A stretch of DNA of 64,000 nt from Papio anubis (taxonomy: Eukaryota; Chordata; Mammalia; Primates; Cercopithecidae). Both the position numbers and the translations under genes were made by a program. The notes under the pieces are model-generated. The model saw only the letters and a program-made list of their open reading frames with translations. It did not search any database and was not told the DNA's origin. Location: positions 6,748,538 through 6,812,537 of the forward strand of contig NC_044981.1 in NCBI RefSeq assembly GCF_008728515.1, given 5' to 3'. Below, piece by piece: positions 21,842 to 31,645 of this stretch. Numbering within the stretch: position 1 is the stretch's first letter; each line of letters opens with the position of its first letter.

Positions 21842-21980
21842 CCAGTGCCACGCCTGCAGTCCCAGCAACTCAGGAGGCTGAGGTGGAAGGATCGCTTAAG
21901 TGCAGGAGGTCAAGGCTGCAGTGAGCTACGAGCGTGCCACTGCACTTGAGCCAGTAAGACTCTGTCTCTAAAAAAACAAA
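21842..21980 (+). mobile_element. Free Alu monomer inserted in L1
   Basis: A single arm with 'cctgcagtcccagcaactcaggaggctgaggtgg' class motifs and an A-rich tail. It is flanked by ctgctaaact (21831-21840) and ctgctacact (21981-21990), a 10-bp target-site duplication with one mismatch. Confidence 0.75.
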
Positions 21981-22020
21981 CTGCTACACTATACACTTAA
22001 AAATGGTTAAGATAGTAAAT

Positions 22021-22320
22021 GGGTGTTTTGTTTTTTGTTTTTTGTTTTTTTCTGAGAAGGAGTCTCACCCAGGCCGGAGTGCAGTGTCGGCTCATCGCAA
22101 CCTCCGCCTCCCAGGTTCAAGGGGTTCTCCTGCCTTAGCCTCCCAAGTAGCTGGGATTACAGGCGCCCACCACCACATCCGGCTAATTTTTGTATTTTTA
22201 ATAGAGACAGGGTTTCGCCATGTTGGCCAGGCTGGTCTCTAACTGCTGACCTCAGGTGATCCACCCGCCTTGGCCTCCCAAAGTGCTGGGATTACAGGCG
22301 TGAGCCACCATGCCCGGCCA
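22021..22320 (-). mobile_element. AluS-type SINE, antisense
   Basis: The plus strand begins with a GTTTTTT-interrupted T-tail and ends at 'gtgagccaccatgcccggcc', a full antisense dimer. It sits inside the last 60 bases of the L1M 3' end. Confidence 0.92.
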
Positions 22321-22365
22321 ATAAGTTTTGTGTTATATGCACTTTACCATAGTTTCTAAAAGAGA

Positions 22366-22755
22366 AAATAAAGTAGAACAAATAATCCCCTGAAGTTAAG
22401 AGGTAAGCAGCGCAGCATGGACCAGGAGGTCCTGGGAGCTGTGGAAGTCAGAGAAGGCTCCCGGAAAAGGGAGAGCTCATGCAGCTGTCCACACCCCCCA
22501 TAACAAGCCAGGAAGAACTATCTACCAACGTGTGAAGGCTGTCCTTGAACCTAATGATGTCTATGGGAATGGAGGGCCAGGCCTCAACTATCAAGAAAGC
22601 TGCATCACCAAGGCTTGTCCATCACCAAGACACAGCATAGTATGGCCAGCATGATCACATGACCCATACTCAGCGAGCAGGCTGAGAGTGAAGGGCACTG
22701 TTGATAATTACAGTGGACAACAGCATATGGTCTCCTGGGATCTAGCAGGAACAGC
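22366..22755. other. Unique block
   Basis: About 390 bp. A part near 22420-22490 ('aggaggtcctgggagctgtgg', 'ggctcccggaaaag') is faintly L2-like; otherwise nothing is recognised. Confidence 0.4.
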
Positions 22756-22905
22756 CCAGGCTCGGGACTCAGGCAGACCTGGTTTCGAATCCTAGCTTAG
22801 GCACATACTTGGGCAAATTGCTTTCTGCCCCCGAGCCCCAGTTTCCCCTCCTGTAACATTTCTATCTCATGAGGTTATTGTGAGTAACAAAAATAAGATG
22901 AGAAA
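22756..22905 (+). mobile_element. MIR SINE, sense
   Basis: Classic order: 'caggcagacctggtttcgaatcctagct', 'tgggcaaattgcttt', 'gagccccagtttcccctcctgtaa' and 'gaggttattgtgag'. Confidence 0.8.
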
Positions 22906-24149
22906 AACTTCCAGTCCAGGGCCTGACAAGTCCTAAATATTATAAGCCTGTAATCTTTTATCTGCAATTCTGGGAAACTAGGGCTCAGAGAGAGGAAAAT
23001 TGAGGTTTTATTGTGCACCCTCTTATCTATTATGAATTTTTTTACTCCACTTATACATTTTTTAAGATTAAACCAAAAAGTGCCCCTCACCCGACAAGGA
23101 AGCACAGCCACAGGAGTCTCTAAAAGCTGGGTCCTGGGAAAGCTGAGTCCTGTCCCACTGCTAATGCAGTTCACACAGGCAGGTCCAGGGGCTTCTCCCA
23201 GTTTCAGGCTCCTCGTGTGTACCACAGAGGTGCCTTCAGAGATTCCAATTACAGATTAGTTGGGAAAACAGTGTCCAGTCTGGGTCTTCAACGGAGGGGA
23301 TGGAACGTGGGGAACTGGTTACAAAGACGTTGGAGTTGTTGAAAAGTCAAATCGGGGTAGTGAGGCAACCCAGGAAGAAACAACGGGAAGAAGTTTAGAA
23401 GTTTCTACCCACTCTGGGCTTGGAACGGGGACGTTACCCGAACTCTAATCCTGCACTGTCTGGTAGGAATTGGAAGGATGGAGGGAAGGGCCACCTAGCC
23501 ACAGAGGACCAGTGTCAGGGACCCTGAGCAGGCCGCAGAGCGACAGAGAAACACCCTGAATCTCCCGTCCCCTAGCCCTTCAGTTTATCCTCACTGACCC
23601 CCTGGGCTGAGGCCAGCCAGAAGTCAGGAGCAAGGGGACCTGGGAAATGTAGTTCTCAGAAGACAGAGACCTGCAGTCCAAAGCAGAGCAGGGCAGTCCG
23701 GGAAGACCACCACCGCAGTGCAGCCACGGCAGCTGGGGTCATCCCCCACTCAGAAGGGATTTTTCCACTTTTGTTTGGCATTTCTGCTTCCCCGGCATTT
23801 CTGTTTTTAGATGCCCCATATGCAAACTAATGAAATTCAAAGTTTTACAGAAGAGAAACTTTTGAATTAACCTGGAAACCTAACACGTGGGGCCTGTCCA
23901 TCACTTCCGAATCCCGCAAGCAGATTTGCGTCCTCTGACTCCCCTCGCCAGACTGAGCGTCCCACGGCCAGCACATGCTCTGCAAGGCAGGCTGTGCTAG
24001 GCAGGTGTGCGATGCTGGGAACACAGAGAGAGCTGGACTCCACCTGGCTGCTGAGGGAGGAGGCGGCACAACAGGTTTCCACACCACCTGGAGAGCAGGC
24101 GCGTTACTTCCTCCAACAGGGCTGGGCTTCCAAGTACAGAGACCAGAGG
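22906..24149. other. Unique block
   Basis: About 1.25 kb without a named repeat. Frames of up to 135 residues occur on both strands (22875-23225, 23845-24252 minus; 23260-23448 plus), but none shows a domain. A possible ZNF143/THAP11-type half-site lies at 23639-23656. Confidence 0.5.
23639..23656 (-). promoter_or_regulatory. ACTACA.TTCCCAG-like motif, prediction only
   Basis: The plus strand cctgggaaatgtagttct is the complement of an ACTACATTTCCCAGG motif, similar to the right half of the ZNF143/THAP11 promoter motif. The same phrase also occurs in an old repeat family (compare 3571-3585), so it may be repeat-derived. Confidence 0.25.
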
Positions 24150-24310
24150 TCACTGTGGTCCAACGGACTGAGCCATAGATTAGGAACTCAATTGTTCTTT
24201 GTTTAAATCCAGCTGAGGCACCTAACCTTGCGTGACCTTGAGCCAAACACAACTCTTAGGATGCAACCTGCTTCACAAGATGAGAAAGATACGAGTAAAA
24301 ACGTCAGCAG
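24150..24310 (+). mobile_element. MIR-like SINE, sense, diverged
   Basis: Segments 'tttaaatccagctgaggcacctaaccttgcgtgaccttgagcc' and 'acaagatgagaaagata' follow the MIR order ('cagctctgccacttac..gctgtgtgaccttgg'). Confidence 0.5.
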
Positions 24311-24334
24311 ACTCTGGAAGGTAAATGAACAATC

Positions 24335-24545
24335 CTGATAATGCCCAGCACTCACACTGTGCCCTTCCCCCTAGGCGGGCTTTTAAGCACGATCTTGCTT
24401 GTCCTTGAAATCATCCTTGTGAAGGCAGGGAGAGGAAGGACCATTATCTCCATCTTACAGAGAGAGAAACCAGGCACGGAAAATAGGCAGCAACCCGCAC
24501 AGTGGGTCATGCTGGCGTTAGACTCAAGGCCACACGAGTGTTGGC
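24335..24545 (-). mobile_element. MIR SINE, antisense
   Basis: The block reads 'cccagcactcacactgtgccc', 'gcacgatcttgcttgtccttgaaatc', 'cattatctccatcttacagagagagaaaccaggcac' and 'gtcatgctggcgttagactcaaggcc', the antisense MIR order. Confidence 0.65.
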
Positions 24546-26304
24546 CCTGACCTGTTTCTTCTGCCCCATGGAGGACCAGTTATTTCCTTAGCCCGGGGGC
24601 CCCAGTGACTCAACGAAGGTCTGGAGGGAGACACTGTTTTTAGATCTAAAAAGGGGAGAGGAAACAAGAGAGAAGAAGAGGGAGCAAAGGAAAAAGGGAA
24701 GGGAGGAAAGCAGAGATAAAGATGGGACCTGGAAGGGGCAGGGTTTAGACACTAACAGGTTGCCCGGACTCTTAATGACAGCACGTGTGAGAACCTGGCG
24801 TGGCAAGCTCGGTTTTACCAGCCTTAAAGGCTTCCGTGCCCTTCCATCATCACCCAGCATTACTGGAAATTCACTAGGGTTATACATTCAGAAGAATACA
24901 CAGCCACTCCCCTTCATTTCTGAGCAGGGGTAGCTCCCATATCCGCCAACCTTTTTCCTCCCCTCAGGGCCCAGTTTACGACACTTGAAGTTTTGTTCCC
25001 TGTTGTCAGGTGCTATGGTGTAAGGTGGGAGAACAGATACTCCTGTGGGTGTGCTAGAGCTGAAACACGTTTATCTGAATCTGAGCAGCGAGTGCTTTCA
25101 CACACAGGAAGAGGGGTATCTGGTACCTTCCTGTAGGGCTGCGAGGGTCCTCACCTTTCCGCCTGCAGCAGATCTGGGCCCATGTCGAAGACAAGCCCTC
25201 ACTACACTTGGGCAGTTGTAATTTACCAGGCACGTCAAGGGTTGGGAAAGCTGTGACTAACGAGTCTAGCTTGTGCAAGACTCATCCTCTTACCTCTCTC
25301 TCACCATCACATTCCCAGCCCCAGTAAAGAGTAGGATTCTGGCTGAGTCTTTGGCTAAGATGACAAATAGCAGCCCCTCTTGTTGAGACATCCCAACTCA
25401 GACCACTGGATCCGGAAGATGCACACAAACTCCACTTTTGCTAGTTTGCAGCCCCAAGGGTGTTCCAGAAAGTAGACCTTTATAACAGAATAGCGTCCTG
25501 GACTCCAGGCAGAGCGGTACCACTGCATCCCGGCCATAATTCTGATTGCCCCCTGTACACCCGGAAACTCACTCTCAGGATGCCCACCTTGCTGTCTGCC
25601 ATCATGGAAATGCACTGACATCACTCACCTACACGGTTACAGATAAACCACAGGCCACAGTTGCAGCGCTCTTCTCAGGGTGCGTGTGGAGGGGAAATGA
25701 CATTTATTCTTTGATTAATGTTGTCTCTCTCTGTCCCCAGAGTTAGTAAACAAACAAGCTGTCCTTGGAGCAAGCATCTCCCCGTCTCTGAGCGGCAGCC
25801 CTGCAAGTGAGGCCAATAGCCGTCCCTCAGCTGTGCACAGGACAGGCATTCTTGGATCTCAGAGTCCTGCAGTAGCATTTTGAGGACGCCAAGTTATTGA
25901 TGGGGACAGGTGCTCATAATTCAGCATAACCCACCCAAGCCGTGTTTCACTTTTTCTGGAAACCTCCGGATTTAGGAATGAAAGCCCCCGGCTCCCCCTG
26001 GGCTGGGCTGGCCAGTAAACATCTCAGTCTGAGTTTGCCGAGGTGGGTTGCTAAATTTAATTGCCAGTTTCCACACCATGTGATGGTGTGTGACAGGCCA
26101 GCTCACCCTGTGAGTTAGCCAAGGGGTTTTAAATAAATGCTTTCTGACGGAAAGGATGATAAAGATTCCTATTATTCACCAGTGAGCCTGGAGACTGAGC
26201 TGGTCTGTTTTTTACGACTGAGCTACAGCAATGTCAATCTCGTGCGCTCTGTCACTACTTCCTACTGTGGCTTGACTGGGACAGCCTTAAGGGGCCTTCA
26301 GAAA
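24546..26304. other. Unique block, longest in the left half
   Basis: About 1.75 kb with no transposon I can name. It includes a purine-rich run at 24650-24740 and ordinary mixed sequence. Small frames (24588-24887, 25054-25278, 25355-25624 on the minus strand; 25546-25746, 26137-26364 on the plus) show no domain. It is a reasonable place to look for conserved non-coding elements. Confidence 0.5.
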
Positions 26305-26430
26305 GAGCTCCAGCCGGGTAGTCAGGAGACCTTTGCCAGCCCGATCTGTCCAAGGTTTCTGTGACCTTGGAAGGCAAATAGCTCTGTGAGCCAGCGTCAG
26401 CCTCTGCGTCTGCAAAGAGGAGTGCTTAAC
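26305..26430 (+). mobile_element. MIR SINE, sense
   Basis: The stretch reads 'ccgggtagtcaggagacctttgccag', 'ctgtgaccttggaaggcaaatagctctgtgagcc' and 'cctctgcgtctgcaaagag', matching MIR from its 'agtcaggagacctgggttc' segment onward. Confidence 0.65.
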
Positions 26431-26659
26431 AGGACATGCTTGGAGCTTTCAGGAAGCATGTTTTCGATATGCAAAGGCATTGCTGTTGGTGAAACATCCG
26501 TGGAACACCAGGCAACAAACCACTAAAAGCAGCATTTTTCTTGCTCCGATCCTTTAAAATATCGATGGAGATAAACTGATGCTGCTATTTGTGTTTTCCT
26601 TGACTATTTCCTTATGAAGCCCTGCAGTCATTGAATGCTCACTCAACCTTCCTTCAAAA

Positions 26660-26815
26660 GTGATTCAACGTGTGGCCTGAGAAACAGCAGCATCAGCCTC
26701 ACCTGGGCGTTGGTGAGAACTGCAGCATCTTGGCCTCTCCTGCTGAATCAGAGTGTGCTGCTTAACACGCTCCCAGGTGACTCGTACGTAGTCAGTGCTG
26801 GGAAGCACTGGTCTG
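26660..26815 (+). mobile_element. MER20 hAT-Charlie transposon
   Basis: Motifs 'gtgtggcctgagaaacagcagcatcagcctcacctggg', 'ctgctgaatcagag' and 'ctcccaggtgactcg' match MER20 in order. The copy is non-coding and diverged. Confidence 0.65.
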
Positions 26816-26819
26816 CAGT

Positions 26820-27000
26820 CATGTTTCTCAAGCTTGAATGCCCATCCGAATCTCCCGGAAGGCTTGCGAAAACCTTGCTGGGCCCCACCCCCACGTTTCT
26901 GATTCAGCAGATGTGGGTCGGGGTCTGCGAACTTGCATTTCTAGAAAGTTTTCTGGTGATGGTGATGCCTCTGGTCCAGGACCACACTTTGAGAATGTCT
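26820..27000 (-). mobile_element. MER20 hAT-Charlie transposon, inverted
   Basis: The copy reads 'tgctgggccccacccccacgtttctgattcagcagatgtggg', 'aacttgcatttctagaaagttttctggtgatggtgatgcc' and 'ggtccaggaccacactttgagaatg', the complement order of MER20. It lies only a few bases from the previous copy and in the opposite direction. Confidence 0.8.
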
Positions 27001-27298
27001 CGTCTTTCCTGAGCAGCTGTTTAGTGATACCTTCATTCCCAGGTCATTAAGGGTGCATAACATCTCTTCATTACATACTCTGGCTTCCTCAATCCCTGGA
27101 ATTACTGTGGTATCCTCTTGATATGTCTTCATTTCTTCCTCTTTAGTCAACCTTGATCTCCCCCTTGATTTCAGTTTGTGTTTCTTTATCTCTCTTTCAT
27201 TAGGAAGTTCTAGACACAGAAAACCAGACAGCTCGGTGCTGTGCAAAAATGGGAGGATTTCATGAAAATCCTACTTTTTTCTCCCATGTAGTTGTTAT
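27001..27298. other. Unique spacer
   Basis: About 300 bp with nothing recognised. The minus frame at 26941-27246 runs across MER20 and unique sequence and is not called. Confidence 0.5.
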
Positions 27299-27317
27299 AA
27301 AATTCCTCTTGTTTTAA

Positions 27318-27614
27318 GGCCGGGCGCGGTGGCTCAAGCCTGTAATCCCAGCACTTTGGGAGGCCGAGACGGGCGGATCACGAGGTCAGGAGATTGAGAC
27401 CATCCTGGCTAACACGGTGAAACCCCGTCTCTACTAAAAAATACAGAAAACTAGCCGGGCGAGGTGGCGGGCGCCTGTAGTCCCAGCTACTCGGGAGGCT
27501 GAGGCAGGAGAATGGCGTAAACCTGGGAGGCGGAGCTTGCAGTGAGCTGAGATTCGGCCACTGCACTCCAGCCTGGGCGACAGAGTGAGACTCCGTCTCA
27601 AAAAAAAAAAAAAA
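27318..27614 (+). mobile_element. Young AluY SINE with a perfect target-site duplication
   Basis: A full dimer with AluY features and the variants ggctcaagcctg, gccgagacgggcgg, ggcgaggtggcggg and gcgtaaacc. It is only lightly mutated. The 17-bp duplication aaaattcctcttgtttt is perfect at 27299-27315 and 27611-27627. The variants mark a distinct AluY sublineage seen in apes and very common in Old World monkeys. Confidence 0.95.
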
Positions 27615-27624
27615 TTCCTCTTGT

Positions 27625-27926
27625 TTTTTGTTTGTTTGTTTGTTTGAGATGGAGTCTCTCTTTGTCGCCCAGGCTGGAGTGCAGTGGCACAATCTCCGCT
27701 CACTGCAACCTCCACATCCCGGGTCCAAGTGACTCTCCTGCCTCAGCCTCCTGAGTAGCTGGAATTACAAGTGCCCGCCACCACGCCCAGCTAATTTTTG
27801 TATTTTTAGTAGAGATGGAGTTTTGCCATATTGGCCAGGCTGATCTCAAACTCCTGACCTCAGGTTATCCACCCACCTTGGCCTCTGAAAATGCTGGGAT
27901 TACAGGCGTGAGCACTGCTCCTGGCC
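27625..27926 (-). mobile_element. AluS-type SINE, antisense, paired with the AluY
   Basis: The plus strand starts with a (GTTT)n T-tail and ends 'gcactgctcctggcc'. It is followed by aaattccacttgttt at 27928-27942, a third copy of the bases duplicated by the AluY. The AluS is therefore the first insertion and the AluY reused its left duplication. Confidence 0.92.
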
Positions 27927-28101
27927 CAAATTCCACTTGTTTCCTTTTTTCAGCCAGAGTTATACACTGCTGGCCCATAAGGAACTTGTTACGATGTGAC
28001 TACTACAGAATAACCAAATCGATTTGCTGCAGTACCATTTTTATTATTTTTAAACCACACAAGCAATACAGTGACACATCTAATTAAAGCAATCAACACT
28101 G

Positions 28102-28393
28102 GGCCGGGCACGGTGACTTATGCCTATAATCCCAGCACTTTGAGACACCAAGACGGGTGGTTCATATGAGCCCAGGAGTTTGAGACTAGCCTGGGCAACA
28201 TGGAAAACCCCATCTCCACAATAAAATACAAAAATTAGCCTGGTGTGGTGGCATGCACCTGTGGTCTCAACTACTCAGGAGGCTGAGGCTGGAGGATTTC
28301 TTAAACCCCTGAGATGGAGGTTGCAGTGAACTGAATTTGCACCACTGTGCTCCAGCCTGGGCGACAGAGCAAGACCCTGTCTCCAAAAAAAAA
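28102..28393 (+). mobile_element. Alu (J/S) SINE
   Basis: A diverged full dimer starting gggccgggcacggtgactta, with a short A9 tail. It inserted into the antisense L1M. Confidence 0.88.
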
Positions 28394-28677
28394 CACTAAA
28401 CACTGAAGAATAATGAACTAAACCTTTATTCCCCATACCCTCCCCATCTCCTAGTCCATGCTCCTCCTCAGAGTTAATAAACATTGGCAGCTAGATGTGT
28501 GTCTTCCATGTCTTTCTATATGCATATATATACCTACACATTTACGTACAGAAATAGGTTTTAGATTTTTAAAAAATTACAAGTACTGTTAATAAAACTT
28601 CCTTTTATTAATAAACAATGTTTTTCAGAAATGATTTCAAATCAATAAATAGACCACATTCTTTTTCAGGCTGCATG

Positions 28678-28980
28678 GCAACCAGGTACAGTGGTTCAAT
28701 GCCTTGGGAAGCTGAGGCAGGAGGATTGAGGCCAGGAGTTTGAGACCAGCCTGGTCAACATAGAGAGACCCTATCTTTATAAAAAATTTAAAAATTGCCA
28801 GGCATGGTTGTGCATGCCTACAGTCCCAGCTACTCAGAAGGCTAAGATGGGAGGATTTCTTGAGCCTAGGGGTTTGAGGGTACAGTGAGCCATGACCACA
28901 CCACTGCACTCCAGTCTGGGCAACAGAGTGGGACCCTGTGTCTAAAAATAATAATAATCATCATCATCATAAATACATAC
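28678..28980 (+). mobile_element. AluJ-type SINE with AAT/CAT tail
   Basis: A diverged dimer lacking the usual first bases. Its tail has turned into (AAT)n and (CAT)n at 28946-28971. Confidence 0.85.
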
Positions 28981-29232
28981 ATTTTTTAAAAGCCTGTCAG
29001 AGGAAATGTAAGGAAAAAAGAAAAAACGTTGTATGGCCATATTTTATATTATGGACATACTACAGTTTATTTAGCCATTTCCCTATTGATAGCCACTTAC
29101 ATTATTGCCAATAGTTCACCACTGCCAATGATATTAAATTAGCACTCTCATGAGATTCAACTAAGAAGTTGGCCTCCAAAAAAGCTGTATCAATTTATAT
29201 TACTACCTCCCACAATGAACATGCTTATTTTA

Positions 29233-29692
29233 CATGGAATCAACATAAATGCACATCAATGACAGATTGGATAAAGAAAATGTGGTATATATACACCATG
29301 GAATACTATGCAGCCATGAAAAGTATGAGATCATGTATTTTGCAGGAACATGGATGGAGTTACAGGCTATTATCCTCAGCAAACTAATGCAGGATCAGAA
29401 AACCAAATACTGCATGTTCTCACTTATAAATGGGAGCCAAATGATAAGAACTTATGAACACACAGAAGAAACAACAGACACTGGGGTCTACTTGATGGGG
29501 GAGAGTAAGAGGAAGGAGAGGAGCAGAAAAGATAACTATAGGATACTGGGCTTAATACCTGAGTGATGAAAAAATCTATACAACAAACATTACTGACATT
29601 TGTTTACCTATGTAACAAACCCTCACATGTACCCCAGAACCTAAAATAAAAGTTTAAAAAAATTAAATTAAACAAACAAACAAAAAAGAAAG
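29233..29692 (+). mobile_element. L1PB/L1MA-type LINE-1 3' end inside an older L1
   Basis: The insert begins within distal ORF2 and ends with 'cctatgtaacaaaccctcacatgtaccccagaacctaaaataaa' class motifs and an A-rich tail. It is flanked by tgcttatttta at 29222-29232 and 29693-29703, a perfect 11-bp target-site duplication. Orientation is opposite to its L1M host. The frames at 29169-29387 and 29249-29566 are ORF2 remnants in shifted reading frames. Confidence 0.85.
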
Positions 29693-30010
29693 TGCTTATT
29701 TTAACCTTCTCACCAACACTGGTTATTACCAGTCTTTCACATCTTTATCAATATATTGAGGCTATCTCATTCTCTAAACTTGGTTTTATCTGAAGACTGC
29801 TTGAGGTTGAACATTTCTCCATAAGATTATCAGCCATTTTATTTCGCTTTCTAGAATTACTCATTCAGATCCTCTGTCCTTTCTTTATTGGCTTGTTGGT
29901 TTTTTCCTGGGTTTTTTTGTTGTTGTTTGGTTTTGGTTTTCTTTTGCAGTAGGGAACACAGGAGCAATAATCTGGATATTAATCTTTGGTCTATTAAATA
30001 AAAAAAGTCA

Positions 30011-30313
30011 GCTGGGCACAGTGGCTCACGCCTGTAATCCCAGGACTTTGGGAGGCTGAGGTGGGCGGGTCACTAGGTCAGGAGATCGAGACCATCCTGG
30101 CTAACACGGTGAAACCCCATCTCTACTAAAAATACAAAAAAATTAGCCAGGCATAGTGGTGGGCACCTGTAGTCCCAGCTACTCGGGAGGCTGAGGCAGA
30201 AGAATGGCGAACCCGGGAGGTGGAGCTTGCAGTGAGCCGAGATCGCACCACTGCACTCCAGTCTGGGCGACAGAGTGAGACTCCGTCTCAAAAAAAAAAA
30301 AAAAAAAAAAAAG
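30011..30313 (+). mobile_element. AluY-type SINE
   Basis: A full dimer with AluY motifs ('gagatcgagaccatcctggctaacacgg' class and 'gtggagcttgcagtgagccgag') and a 24-A tail. It inserted into the antisense L1M. Confidence 0.92.
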
Positions 30314-30460
30314 AGTCATGAAGTTTTATCCAAGTCTCTCACTTGACTTTTAATAACATGTTTTATTTTATCTTTTGTCATATAAAACTTCTAGTTTTCA
30401 TATAGTCCATAATATGATTTCAGTTGAATTCATGCATTGCCAGAAATCAACTTCTAGAAA

Positions 30461-30639
30461 TCTGCATTATATGGAGGAGAAACAGCCTCTTGGATGTGAA
30501 TGAAAAGAACTTAAGAGAGGAAGTTTTAAGTAAAATTTAGCAGGGAAATAATGAATTAATTCAGCTCCCACCTTCCCTTTTCTTCTTTCTAGCTCCTGTA
30601 TCTTTTGGCATACAGTTTTGGTTTGGTGGAAGGTTTATA
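30461..30639. other. Unique spacer
   Basis: AT-rich sequence; nothing recognised. Confidence 0.4.
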
Positions 30640-31190
30640 AAAATAAGTGTGCTGATGTAGGTGATTTAAAGATTTGTATGGAATAGTTGAAATGAAGTCA
30701 AAGGTGGCTGCTAACAGGAGGCAGTTCTCCAGGGCTCTCTCCTGTTTCTGATTCTCTTGCAAGCAGAAGCACTACCTCTGCTCCAACCTTTGCAAGGCTG
30801 TTTGCATAGGGAACCGCCTTGGAAGACAGAGGTAGTGCTTTCCTCTGGGGCAAAGGGCTGGTTTGGTTCCTGTCCAGTATAATAAAGATAACGTCTTCCC
30901 CCAGGCAAAGATTGGCAGGTTTACTTACTGCCCATAATAAAAGATTGGGGTTTCCTAAACTCAGGGCTCCTCTCCTGTAACACACCGTGTATGTGGAATG
31001 GACACCTGACCCTGCTTGCCTGCCCTGTGGAAACAGGGGTTTGGGGAATCAGCCCAAGAAAATGATGATACTCAGGCTGCTGCTATTGCTGTAAGTAGTA
31101 AACTGTCCTTTATCTCTAAACCAGGAGTCTCGTGTCTTCTGCCAGCATCCTGAAACTGTGGCAGGCTCACTTGTTAACTTTGAAAATAGG
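30640..31190 (+). mobile_element. ERV1-type solo LTR, LTR8-like
   Basis: The block has motifs I associate with LTR8-class LTRs: 'ggcaaagattggcaggttta', 'ccataataaaagattggggtttcc', 'agggctcctctcctgtaacac', 'agtagtaaactgtcctttatctct', and 'gtgtcttctgccagcatcctgaaactgtggcagg'. Several AATAAA signals occur. No primer site or internal region is visible beside it, so it is a solo LTR at best. Exact ends are uncertain. Confidence 0.5.
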
Positions 31191-31479
31191 GTAAAATCTC
31201 AGAACCTTCACAGTTCCTGACACATAATGGAAGGTTAAAACACTTAAACTCAACTCTGGCTCCAGTCAGATTTAACTCTCTGCCTACAATACAAAAGTCA
31301 CATTCTTCTCTTAAACTGAACAGCCCTTAAATGGTTAGGGAAAAGAGAAACTCGCTGTAAGAAATGTTTATATCTTGTATATAATTCCTGCAAGTCGAAT
31401 ATTTCAAAAGGTGTTCATGTGGGTGAAGTAGATTTACTCCGTTCATTTCTCTGGAGAAATGAACTTACAGACTGAAAAT
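31191..31479. other. Unique sequence with a perfect inverted repeat
   Basis: AT-rich block. An 11-bp stem with a 2-bp centre (gttcatttctc, tg, gagaaatgaac) lies at 31441-31464. Confidence 0.5.
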
Positions 31480-31645
31480 TTTCAACTCAATAAATAAAGA
31501 AAAACAAATTTTAACAATTAGACTTATCCCAAAGAGAATACAGTTTGAGGGCACAAGCTCACTGCTGGCTTAGGTGATACGACCTCTAATGGGGCAGGGA
31601 TTAGACTAGATGATTACAAAGCTCTCTTCAAATGGAAAATGCTGG
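31480..31645 (-). mobile_element. L3/CR1-like 3' end, antisense, diverged
   Basis: The motif 'gggattagactagatgattacaaagctctcttcaaatgg' resembles the end of L3/CR1 ('ggttggactagatgacctctaaggtcccttccaa'). The left part is weak. Confidence 0.4.

Larger units (their letters stand above)
21545..22365 (+). mobile_element. L1M-type 3' end, broken twice
   Basis: The segments 21545-21840, 21981-22020 and 22321-22365 join into one old L1 3' end: 'acatggatggaccttgagaatat', 'aattctggcgatggatggtgg', 'acacttaaaaatggttaagatagtaa' and 'tttgtgttatatgcactttacca'. An Alu monomer and an antisense AluS interrupt it. The plus frame at 21695-21949 is not a gene. Confidence 0.75.
28020..30460 (-). mobile_element. 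L1M-type LINE-1, antisense host of four insertions
   Basis: Segments 28020-28101, 28394-28677, 28985-29232, 29693-30010 and 30314-30460 read as one old antisense L1: 'accatttttattatttttaaaccacacaagcaatac', 'cataccctccccatctcc', 'catgtctttctatatgcatatata', 'atttagccatttccctattgatagcc', 'accttctcaccaacactgg' and 'ctggatattaatctttgg'. Younger elements break it at four points. No frame survives. Confidence 0.65.

Noticed and set aside
29169..29566. Overlapping frames of 72 and 105 residues
   Set aside because: They are shifted reading frames of an L1 ORF2 tail.
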